Positions 1-6,334 of a stretch of DNA of 15,842 nucleotides are shown here, one piece after another (within the stretch, counting starts at the first letter, position 1; the number at the start of each line of letters is the position of its first letter). The DNA comes from JBDNDK01 sp046719185. Lineage in GTDB: Bacteria; Armatimonadota; UBA5829. A model generated the notes under the pieces. The model was not told the DNA's origin. It did not search any database and saw only the letters and a list, made by a program, of their open reading frames with translations. Location: contig JBDNDK010000042.1 of NCBI GenBank assembly GCA_046719185.1, positions 1 through 15,842 on the forward strand. The letters run 5' to 3'. Position numbers and translations under genes: made by a program.

Positions 1-462
1 ACTAATATTGATATATAGAAATATATTAGAAACTAGAACTATAGATATACATATTGACTAATATGAATAATAATAAAGTCAATATATATCCAGATGACTA
101 TGAAATGTGAACACCTACAATTATGAATCACCACAAAAAAATGAAAGAAAATTGACTCCAATTTGTAATTGAACTACAAGACTAAATATTTACTTCATAA
201 CAAAAAACTAAAATACACATAATCACTAAAAATATTTATATATGTGAAATAACGACAATAGCATAATAAGGCTACAACTCAATCATAATATACATAGTTA
301 TAATGATAAAATATCATACAAATTATATATATATTATTCACATATTATGCTATCATTATTTTTGGCAAAACATCGAGCTGTAGATTCAAATATAAGAATC
401 ACCCTAAAAAACAGTCAGCAGTTGCCGATAATTATTTTCAACAAATTAGGAGGATATACGAA
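1..462. other. AT-rich stretch without a recognisable gene
   Basis: No open frame of useful length and no RNA gene can be seen here. The stretch is rich in TA steps and poly-A/T. It holds an 11-base inverted repeat (258-268 with 343-353, ATAGCATAATA and its complement) and a small hairpin (303-308 with 312-317). It ends in the leader of the PEP-CTERM pseudogene, with a strong Shine-Dalgarno AGGAGG at 448-453. I see no convincing -35/-10 pair. It may be an eroded intergenic region; no mobile-element ends are recognisable. Confidence 0.5.
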
Positions 463-1186
463 ATTAAGAAGTTATTTATGTTAACAGTACTAAGCGTGTT
501 CGTAATGTCTGCATGTGTTCATGCAAATACGGTAGATTGGATGGGTCTCACTTGGCAACTAAAAGGAGCCAACACAACAGCGGTTGTGAATTCAGAAGGT
601 CATCTTGGTATTTCTGTATTAGGTGGACAAACTAATCAAGATCAAGATAATTGGAATGTTTATGCCACATTACCTGATGTATTAAAAAAAGAAAATGCAC
701 TTGGGTTGAGTTTAGATTTATTGACAATCCTTCTGCTGGATACCCTGTTGGAGCAAGAGCATTTATTGACACACATACAAGCAACTATGAATTTATGTTA
801 CAAGGTGGAACATTCACTGGATTTTCCAACAATATATTAAATGCACATAGATATAACAAATCAACTGGCTCATTTGATATTAATCAGTGGTTTTTCCTTG
901 ATGGCGATAGAACTGCCGGAGAGCATTCATTATAGTTGGAATGAGAGAATCTGGTGTAATAGATTTATATTTTAATGGAATTCACAGAGGAACTTTCTTT
1001 GATGAAGATTTCACATTCTTCCAAAAAGCTTTCCTTGGAATATCAGGTACTAATGGTCAAACATTAAATGTAACATACACAACCTTCAATTATGGAACAG
1101 ATTATGTTTCTGAGCCCGGAACAATGGTTGCTTTTGGCAGTGGTCTTCTTGGAATTGCAGGATTTGTAATCAGAAGAAAAAAATAG
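463..1186 (+). pseudogene. PEP-CTERM sorting-domain protein, broken (ATT start, two frame breaks)
   Basis: This reads as one ancestral secreted protein of about 240 residues spread over three frames. The first segment, read from ATT at 463, gives a lipophilic signal sequence (I/M-KKLFMLTVLSVFVMSA..., cleavage near VHA-N) and a beta-rich stretch with DNWNVYATLP. Between about 678 and 698 the sensible reading moves to the -1 frame, giving TWVEFRFIDN, GARAFIDTH, FMLQGG and NQWFFLDGDR. It moves -1 again near 918-932 into VGMRESGVIDLYFNG and then the PEP-CTERM tail: SEPG, a hydrophobic segment GSGLLGIAGFVI, and RRKK. AGGAGG (448-453) lies nine bases before ATT 463 and is too far from the ATG at 478, so ATT marks the original start. 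The fold would be a LamG/concanavalin-like beta-sandwich, by inference. Two independent -1 shifts plus a lost start codon argue for decay. Assembly errors or recoding are the alternatives. Confidence 0.8.
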
Positions 1187-1219
1187 TATTTTTTAGAACT
1201 TGCGATTAAGAGACTTTTT

Positions 1220-1249
1220 GCAGAGAGTTTAACCACTCTCTGCTTTTTT
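1220..1249 (+). terminator. Rho-independent terminator
   Basis: A perfect nine-pair stem, GCAGAGAGT (1220-1228) with ACTCTCTGC (1235-1243), has a six-base loop and is followed by six T (1244-1249). It ends the PEP-CTERM pseudogene transcript. There is no T-run on the other strand, so it should not act on the convergent dgt-like gene. Confidence 0.9.
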
Positions 1250-1252
1250 ATG

Positions 1253-2422
1253 TCAAACATTATACTCAAACAGCTTATATGGGGAGTTTGATAGATTCAA
1301 AACTGCTCTGTCTGTGAGAGATGCTGTAGCATCACAAGCTATTCTATAAATACCTGATGTTTCTATCACATGTTTTGGCAGGCTGCTCATTAATGGGTTT
1401 TCAAGATAATAATTAAATACTCTTTTTAATGCACTTTCAGCAAGCTCTCTTCTTGCTAATACTTCTGGATGTGCATATAATTTTGATCTTAGATATTTGC
1501 CTAGCTCTTCTTCATCCTTTTTCACTTTTTTGCTTAGTCTTACAACAAGCTCTGAGTGCTTTCTAATATCATCAGGACATTTTGGATTGAGTGATTCAAT
1601 ATTTCTAACTGTTTCTAATACAACATCCCAAATTAGAGCATTAATCAGCTTTCTCTGTGCACCTATCATAATATCTTCAGGTGTTGAAAATACATCATTC
1701 TTAGGTAAACATTCTAGCCATAGCTGCGGAGCTTGTTGGTTTAATTCTTCTGGTGATATTAAACCTACCATAAAACCATCTTCAAGGTCATGGCTGGTGT
1801 ATGCAATAGAGTCAGCAAGATTTACAATTTGAGCTTCTAATGATGGGCTTGGATATTCTCCAAATTCACTATTTAGCATTGGATTATCATAAATAGTTCT
1901 GTGTTTTGCAATTCCTTCTCTTACTTCATAAGATAAATTTAATCCTTTATATGATGATGTTCTATATTCTAAAACATCAACTACTCTTAATGCATGAGAA
2001 TTATGTTCAAATCCACCATATTCTTTCATTAAATCATTTAGAAATTCCTCACCTAAATGACCAAATGGAGGGTGTCCAATATCATGAGCTAGAGCTATAG
2101 CCTCTGCTAAATCTTCATTGGCTCTAAGTGCCCTTGATATTGTTTTAGCTATTTGGCTAACAGCGATTGTATGTGTGAGCCTAGATCTTGTGAAATCATC
2201 TTGTTGAGCAGGAAAAATTTGAGCTTTGTATTGAAGTCTTCTGAAAGCAGCTGAATGAACTATTCTGCCAATATCTCTTTGAAATGGAGTTCTAAGATCA
2301 CAGTCTGGTTCTAGTTCTATATACTTTCTGCCAATTGTATCTTTTGATTTTGTGGCATAGTCAGCTAGGTTGAATGTTTCAAAATCTAATATATCTTTTT
2401 TTGTTCTAAATCCTTTATGCAT
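1253..2422 (-). CDS. dgt: dGTPase-like HD-domain deoxynucleotide triphosphohydrolase
   Basis: The family hydrolyses dNTPs (classically dGTP) to the deoxynucleoside and triphosphate, acting in the cytoplasm in nucleotide-pool control. The 389-residue protein shows the family entry motif DLRTPFQRDIGRIVHSAAFRR (about residues 42-62), RLTH (metal-ligand His84), the HD pair His113-Asp114 in LAHDIGHPPFGH, an EHN motif at 139-141, and an Asp204 in NLADSIAYTSHD that completes the HD metal site. The length suits the shorter dGTPase-like subfamily rather than the 505-residue E. coli enzyme, so the preferred substrate is uncertain. The start is supported by GGAGA five bases upstream. The gene is monocistronic, convergent with the PEP-CTERM pseudogene and divergent from the CsoR-family gene. 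It ends in TGA. Confidence 0.9.
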   Translation of the reverse strand: MHKGFRTKKDILDFETFNLADYATKSKDTIGRKYIELEPDCDLRTPFQRDIGRIVHSAAFRRLQYKAQIFPAQQDDFTRSRLTHTIAVSQIAKTISRALRANEDLAEAIALAHDIGHPPFGHLGEEFLNDLMKEYGGFEHNSHALRVVDVLEYRTSSYKGLNLSYEVREGIAKHRTIYDNPMLNSEFGEYPSPSLEAQIVNLADSIAYTSHDLEDGFMVGLISPEELNQQAPQLWLECLPKNDVFSTPEDIMIGAQRKLINALIWDVVLETVRNIESLNPKCPDDIRKHSELVVRLSKKVKKDEEELGKYLRSKLYAHPEVLARRELAESALKRVFNYYLENPLMSSLPKHVIETSGIYRIACDATASLTDRAVLNLSNSPYKLFEYNV

Positions 2423-2578
2423 CTAATTCTCCATCAATAATGTGTATAAACTACTATATTTTGTATAAGACAGAAATATGTTACCACTAAATAACAAACA
2501 TAAATTAAATGCATAAATATTTAAGCAATATGCAATCATTATGAAATCTTTGTTTTCGTGTATTTATAATAAATTTTA

Positions 2579-2587
2579 TGCTATAAT
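2579..2587 (+). promoter_or_regulatory. Extended -10 promoter of the CsoR-family gene
   Basis: TGCTATAAT is a perfect extended -10 element (TG at 2579-2580, TATAAT at 2582-2587). Transcription would begin near 2594, about 28 bases before the ATG. No good -35 is seen, which is usual for extended -10 promoters. Confidence 0.6.
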
Positions 2588-2601
2588 AATTACAAGATAC
2601 T

Positions 2602-2617
2602 ATACTAGGTAAGGTAT
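2602..2617. promoter_or_regulatory. Possible second CsoR-type operator (autoregulatory)
   Basis: ATACTAGGTAAGGTAT has the same length and the same ends (ATAC, seven bases, GGTAT) as the better operator at 2895-2910. It lies just after the predicted transcription start and overlaps the ribosome binding site (AAGG, 2611-2614) of the CsoR-family gene. This placement would allow self-repression. The G-rich core is weaker, so the call is tentative. Confidence 0.4.
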
Positions 2618-2621
2618 TATT

Positions 2622-2885
2622 ATGAGTGACATTAAAACAAATGATGAAATAATTACAAGACTAAGAAAAATAGAAGGACAAATAAGAGGCTTGCAGAAAA
2701 TGATAATTGAAGAAAAAAACTGCAAGGATGTGCTATATCAGTTAGTTGCTGCAAGAAGAGCACTTGATAAAGTTGGTGTTTTGATTCTGTCTAATAGGCT
2801 TCAAAACTGTTTGTGTGGACAAAATGACCAACTACCGGAAAAAACTATCAAGGAAACAGCAGAACTTTTTATGAGCTTAAAATAG
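2622..2885 (+). CDS. CsoR/FrmR-family (DUF156) transcriptional repressor, CstR-like ligand set
   Basis: This 87-residue all-helical DNA-binding protein belongs to the family that represses promoters until a metal, formaldehyde or sulfur species binds a Cys-centred site. It has the family pattern RLRKIEGQIRGLQKMI (13-28), Cys34 in NCKDVLYQL, AARRALDKVG (43-52), and Cys63 and Cys65 in NCLCG. Cys34 and Cys63 have the spacing of the two Cu(I)-binding cysteines of CsoR (29 apart). The position of the copper-ligand His (about residue 59) is Arg here, with Asn58 beside it. Loss of that His with both Cys kept is what separates persulfide sensors (CstR) from copper sensors, so a redox or persulfide role is favoured by inference. 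A thioredoxin gene lies 81 bases downstream with an operator between. It ends in TAG. Confidence 0.88.
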   Translation: MSDIKTNDEIITRLRKIEGQIRGLQKMIIEEKNCKDVLYQLVAARRALDKVGVLILSNRLQNCLCGQNDQLPEKTIKETAELFMSLK

Positions 2886-2891
2886 CATGTG

Positions 2892-2921
2892 TTTATACCT
2901 ATAGGGGTATGGGTATATATT
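2892..2921 (+). promoter_or_regulatory. CsoR-type operator within the thioredoxin promoter
   Basis: ATACCTATAGGGGTAT (2895-2910) is a pseudo-palindrome (ATACC and GGTAT arms), followed directly by GGGTA (2911-2915). The sequence TACCTATAGGGGTATGGGTA resembles the CsoR operator of the Bacillus subtilis copZA promoter as I remember it, sharing the GGGGTATGG core. It occupies the spacer of a possible promoter, TTTATA (2892-2897) and TATATT (2916-2921), where a bound repressor would block polymerase. Its neighbour upstream encodes a CsoR-family protein, which makes the match meaningful in an otherwise AT-rich region. Confidence 0.7.
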
Positions 2922-2966
2922 AAATGCTAATAATTGACTAATAAATATTTGAGGAGATGCATATAT

Positions 2967-3290
2967 ATGAGTAATGCAATAGAAATTAATTCAACAAACT
3001 GGTCACAGGAAGTGATTGATTCTGATAAGCCTGTATTAGTTGATTTTTGGGCAGATTGGTGTGGGCCATGTAGGATGTTAAGTCCAGTTATTGATGAAAT
3101 TGCAAAAGAATATGCAGGTAAGGTGAAAGTATGTAAAGTTAATGTGGATAACAATCAATTACTTGCAAATGAGTTTGGAATAAGAGGAATCCCATCTCTT
3201 ATTATTTTCAAAAAAGGAGAAATATTAGATAGATTGGTGGGTGTTCAGCCCAAGTCTGTTATCAGTGGTAAATTGGATTCTGCTCTCTAG
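2967..3290 (+). CDS. trxA: Thioredoxin
   Basis: This is a classical 107-residue cytoplasmic thioredoxin, reducing protein disulfides with electrons from thioredoxin reductase. The active site WCGPC is at 31-35 in VDFWADWCGPCRML. The cis-proline Pro76 is in RGIPSL, and the substrate-side FKKGE loop follows. An extra Cys (Cys56) lies in VKVCKVNVD. The ATG at 2967 is chosen because GAGGAG (2951-2956) lies ten bases before it. A longer frame from a TTG at 2934 would add an 11-residue tail that includes the ribosome binding site. The upstream CsoR-type operator suggests induction when the neighbouring repressor senses its signal, possibly sulfur or redox stress. The gene ends in TAG, followed by a terminator. 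Confidence 0.95.
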   Translation: MSNAIEINSTNWSQEVIDSDKPVLVDFWADWCGPCRMLSPVIDEIAKEYAGKVKVCKVNVDNNQLLANEFGIRGIPSLIIFKKGEILDRLVGVQPKSVISGKLDSAL

Positions 3291-3308
3291 CATAAAAACC
3301 TAATCTAT

Positions 3309-3336
3309 AGCCCGGGCATTCCACACCTGGGCTTTT
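3309..3336 (+). terminator. Rho-independent terminator after thioredoxin
   Basis: AGCCCGGG (3309-3316) pairs with CCTGGGCT (3326-3333) through eight pairs including one G-U, with a nine-base loop and TTTTCTAGTTTT after it. It is GC-rich against an AT-rich background and stands between the convergent thioredoxin and acetyltransferase genes. Confidence 0.85.
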
Positions 3337-3342
3337 CTAGTT

Positions 3343-3837
3343 TTAGGTCTTTTGTTTTTTTAATTGGTTATATATATCACATTCCATTTCAACTAACCTT
3401 AGTTTTTTCACCCTAGTTCTTCTTCCTGTATCTGTGAAACCAACTGACTTCCAAAATTCTAAGGCAGGTTCATTGTTTACATATACATTTGCAGCCAACA
3501 CTTCATGCCTTCCAAGCAATTCACAAATTTCCTTTGCTTTTTCAACTGCAAGTTTTCCAAAACCTCTTCTTCTATAAATTGGCCTTATAAAAAATTCATC
3601 TACTCTATAGCATAAATCAATATCTTGAAGCAAGCAGAATCCAATAGGTTGATGATCATATAATACAATCAATGGAATTTTTTTAGGATCTTTCCAGTAG
3701 AGGTCAAAACAAGGATAATGATAGCAACCTTTTTTGCGTTTCTCACCGTCATAAGTGGATAATTCTTCAGCATACTCCTGAAAGAGCTGCCATAAGGCTT
3801 CTTTATCACTCTCCGGAGCAGGTTTTACATCAAGCAT
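3343..3837 (-). CDS. GNAT-family N-acetyltransferase
   Basis: This 164-residue cytoplasmic acyltransferase of the Gcn5-related fold transfers an acetyl group from acetyl-CoA to an unknown amine. Motif A is clear: VDEFFIRPIYRRRGFGKLAVE, with the pyrophosphate-binding RRRGFGK at 89-95. The motif B region, NNEPALEFWKSVGF, is at about 121-133. The mid-part (CYHYPCFDLYWKD) is aromatic-rich and suggests a defined small substrate, but it cannot be named. The start has GAGGAG eight bases upstream (3846-3851 on the complementary strand). It is divergent from the secreted-protein/glycosidase unit and convergent with thioredoxin. Confidence 0.88.
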   Translation of the reverse strand: MLDVKPAPESDKEALWQLFQEYAEELSTYDGEKRKKGCYHYPCFDLYWKDPKKIPLIVLYDHQPIGFCLLQDIDLCYRVDEFFIRPIYRRRGFGKLAVEKAKEICELLGRHEVLAANVYVNNEPALEFWKSVGFTDTGRRTRVKKLRLVEMECDIYNQLKKQKT

Positions 3838-3919
3838 AATAAAATCTCCTCTTTTCCGGATATGGATATATACTACTTATAGACAACCTAGATAAAATCC
3901 TCTATTTTAATAATTAGAC

Positions 3920-3948
3920 ATTATAAATTGGTTTAGTATTTATATAAA
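3920..3948 (-). promoter_or_regulatory. Probable promoter of the acetyltransferase gene
   Basis: On the minus strand TTTATA (3943-3948) and a perfect TATAAT (3920-3925) are separated by 17 bases. Transcription would start near 3913, giving a leader of about 75 bases. The -35 matches consensus at four of six positions, and AT-rich DNA makes chance matches common. Confidence 0.4.
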
Positions 3949-3965
3949 ATCTTGCTGCCTTTATT

Positions 3966-3974
3966 TGATATAAT
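3966..3974 (+). promoter_or_regulatory. Extended -10 promoter of the secreted-protein/glycosidase unit
   Basis: TGATATAAT is a perfect extended -10 element. Transcription would begin near 3981, leaving a very short leader that contains little more than the ribosome binding site GGAGG (3985-3989). It is the second extended -10 of this kind in the window (compare 2579-2587). Confidence 0.55.
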
Positions 3975-4000
3975 AGATAGAATTGGAGGCAAGAACTGTG

Positions 4001-6334
4001 ATGAGATATTTATTTATTGTTTTAATTCTTTTATTTTCTAATTTGGTAGTTAATGCTCAGATTGATGATATTTGGAAAAAAGATCTGGACAATCAAAGAC
4101 CATCAAAAATTGGCAGGCTCAATGTTTTTTATCAAGATAGCAAAAAAGATGTGTTTATAGTGCAAGGTGATACATATAGTTTTGCTGTAAATTTGTCTGG
4201 AAATACTGGTCACAAAATATATAGTATGACCAGCAAAAAAGACTCGAAATTTTATGAGCTGCTAAATGGCAATGGAATATATTTTGAAATAATAGATGCA
4301 AATATGGATGTGTTCACTTCCCTACTTGCTGATTCTGATTCATATATTACTGTTTCAAGAATGGGTCCATATTATTGTCAAATAATTTGGAATAATATTT
4401 TATTTGAAAATCTCTATGGCACAGTTGCTCCAATTAAAGGTGAAGCTGTTTTTCATTGCTATCCTGATAAATTTCATATAAGCTTCAATATAAAATCTGA
4501 AGCTGATATTGAAATAAATTCTGTATATGCAGCTTCAGATCTTAATGCAAGATCTGTTGCAAGTCCTATTGGACAAATTACAACCACATCTGGAAGTCTG
4601 AGAAACTTTGCCATTGTAAAAAGAGATAATGATGCTCCAACATGTGCATTTATATATCCAGTTACAGATGGTATTGATGATGTTCTTGTGGAAAGGACAA
4701 GTGATGGTATAAGAATAACTAATTATGCATATAATAGTGATTTACACAAACAATCCTTGATTTTGAAAAAAAATGATAACATCTCCTGCCATTTTCAAAT
4801 ACTTTCAATGATAAGCAGTGTTGTATCAAATCACCTTGAAAGTGAAATTAAACCGCTTCTAAACCTTGCAATAAAAGGATCAAATGAAAGATATGATCCA
4901 ATTAGGGGTTGTTATATCCTAGATGCTGGTAGAAAAACTAATGTTTCAATAACAAATTCAAACATTGAAAGAAAAATTTATGTAATGCACAAGTCAGAAG
5001 ATTCATCTATATACAGAAGAATTTTATTTGATGGCAGAGGAAATTATCTGCCTATTTTAACTCAGCAATCAAATGGTATAAACAGCAACTACAATACTTT
5101 TTCTGAGACTATTTATCCTCTTCATTTGCAGAAAAATGAGGTAAAATCTTACTCAACAATTGTTAGTGGTGAAAATTGGGGGAAATATCCCAGCAGGCAT
5201 ATCTCATCGTTTTTAGATAATAATATAATAAATCTGCAAACATTAAATGGTATAAATAAAACAACTTCATATACTCCAATTGATTCAAAAACAGCTGGAA
5301 TATCTGAGATATTTACACTACTTAAAAATAATCAAAATATTGCTGGTCATAGATTCTTAACATATCAAGATGACAATGATGTATGGCATTATTTGAATTT
5401 TACTGGAATAAACTACAAAAATACTGGTCCGATATTTGTTGAATACACTCTTAGTTATATTTCAGATGATAGCAAAATAAAAGTAACATTGGATGTATTA
5501 GAATATTCTCAGTCTGATGAGATGAGGCATTTTCTAAAAATGAGAATAGACTTCCTTGATGATGTAAAGTTTAAAAATAATGATATTGCAACTAATATGA
5601 TAATTCTAGCAATTGATTCAATATATCAAAATCTAAATTATACTCAATTTGCATATGGAACTGCTGGTGGTAGAAATGTAAAAAACGCTATTAAATTTAA
5701 TGATAAATACACTATTAAAAACACACGGCTACCAAATGAAAATGCATATGCTGCTATCTTCTCTGATATTAGAGGTAATAACTCATTTATCATTAGAAAG
5801 TTTGAAGGTAAAATTGATGGGAAGAATGTTGATCCTGCTATATCATTATTAGGAACAAAAGAGAGAAACTCTGTGCTGATGCTTGTTCCTCAGACAAGAG
5901 CACAATCTGCAAAAAAAGGTGATTTTATAATAGCTGATTTGATAATCATGCCATATACTGAAGGTAAAGATGGATATATGCCGGCAAGACAAGCAGCGTA
6001 TGATTTTGGACAAAGAGCACCAGAAGTTGTGAACAACAAAAATTGTGATGTTGTAAATAATTTTCCTAGTATAATAAAACTTCAAAACGACAAATCAGCC
6101 TCTTTTTCAATTAGGGGTGGAAAAAATAAAATTCCAATAATCATACACGGTTTATCTGATAATAATTATCCTGAACTTAAATTGAAAGATAAAAATAAAT
6201 TAATATCTATTGACAGCGTTTTAGATAATATGGGATATCAGATGATAACTCTTGAAGATGGAAGTTATGGTTGTATATATTTATTTAATACTGATGGAAA
6301 ACAATACAATTTTGTATTAGAAAGTGGGAAATAG
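4001..6334 (+). CDS. Large secreted protein of unknown function
   Basis: I do not recognise this 777-residue protein. It begins with a good signal peptide (RYLFIVLILLFSNLVVNA, cleavage about after residue 19, before QIDDIW), so it should be exported. No PEP-CTERM tail, lipobox or membrane anchor is seen. The rest is dominated by alternating hydrophobic beta-strand patterns with many Asn, Ser and Tyr, as in beta-sandwich or beta-helix polysaccharide-acting proteins. Notable stretches are SGENWGKYPSRH (about residue 390) and KKGDFIIADLIIMPYTEGKDGY (about 645-665). About seven Cys are scattered. GGAGG (3985-3989) is 11 bases before ATG 4001 and eight before GTG 3998, so GTG may be the true start; the TTG at 3983 lies inside the ribosome binding site and is not used. 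Its partner gene, a GH106-like glycosidase, follows in the same frame directly after the TAG, which suggests a role in glycan binding or cleavage (inference). Confidence 0.85.
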   Translation: MRYLFIVLILLFSNLVVNAQIDDIWKKDLDNQRPSKIGRLNVFYQDSKKDVFIVQGDTYSFAVNLSGNTGHKIYSMTSKKDSKFYELLNGNGIYFEIIDANMDVFTSLLADSDSYITVSRMGPYYCQIIWNNILFENLYGTVAPIKGEAVFHCYPDKFHISFNIKSEADIEINSVYAASDLNARSVASPIGQITTTSGSLRNFAIVKRDNDAPTCAFIYPVTDGIDDVLVERTSDGIRITNYAYNSDLHKQSLILKKNDNISCHFQILSMISSVVSNHLESEIKPLLNLAIKGSNERYDPIRGCYILDAGRKTNVSITNSNIERKIYVMHKSEDSSIYRRILFDGRGNYLPILTQQSNGINSNYNTFSETIYPLHLQKNEVKSYSTIVSGENWGKYPSRHISSFLDNNIINLQTLNGINKTTSYTPIDSKTAGISEIFTLLKNNQNIAGHRFLTYQDDNDVWHYLNFTGINYKNTGPIFVEYTLSYISDDSKIKVTLDVLEYSQSDEMRHFLKMRIDFLDDVKFKNNDIATNMIILAIDSIYQNLNYTQFAYGTAGGRNVKNAIKFNDKYTIKNTRLPNENAYAAIFSDIRGNNSFIIRKFEGKIDGKNVDPAISLLGTKERNSVLMLVPQTRAQSAKKGDFIIADLIIMPYTEGKDGYMPARQAAYDFGQRAPEVVNNKNCDVVNNFPSIIKLQNDKSASFSIRGGKNKIPIIIHGLSDNNYPELKLKDKNKLISIDSVLDNMGYQMITLEDGSYGCIYLFNTDGKQYNFVLESGK

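Noticed and set aside
362..380. Sigma-54-type promoter (TGGC ... GC) upstream of the PEP-CTERM gene
   Set aside because: The GG and GC elements are 11 bases apart instead of ten, and the flanking consensus is missing.
478..840. Stand-alone 120-residue gene from ATG 478, and a second gene from ATG 941
   Set aside because: The ATG at 478 is too far from the ribosome binding site. The last third of the first frame is nonsense, while the -1 frame carries family-like sequence, and the second piece lacks a signal peptide and start signals. They are parts of one broken gene.
1497..1832. Plus-strand frame of 111 codons inside the dgt-like gene
   Set aside because: It is antisense to a gene with conserved catalytic motifs; the low-complexity Ser/Phe content is a reading of the reverse complement.
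2934..2966. TTG start for thioredoxin giving an extra 11 residues
   Set aside because: This would place the clear GAGGAG inside the coding region and add residues not typical of thioredoxin.
3983..4000. TTG start for the large secreted protein
   Set aside because: The TTG directly precedes GGAGG, the ribosome binding site itself, and would put a charged segment before the signal peptide.
6332..6334. TAG as a recoded sense codon joining two genes
   Set aside because: TAG ends the CsoR-family and thioredoxin genes in their expected places, so it is a working stop here; only low-level readthrough remains possible.
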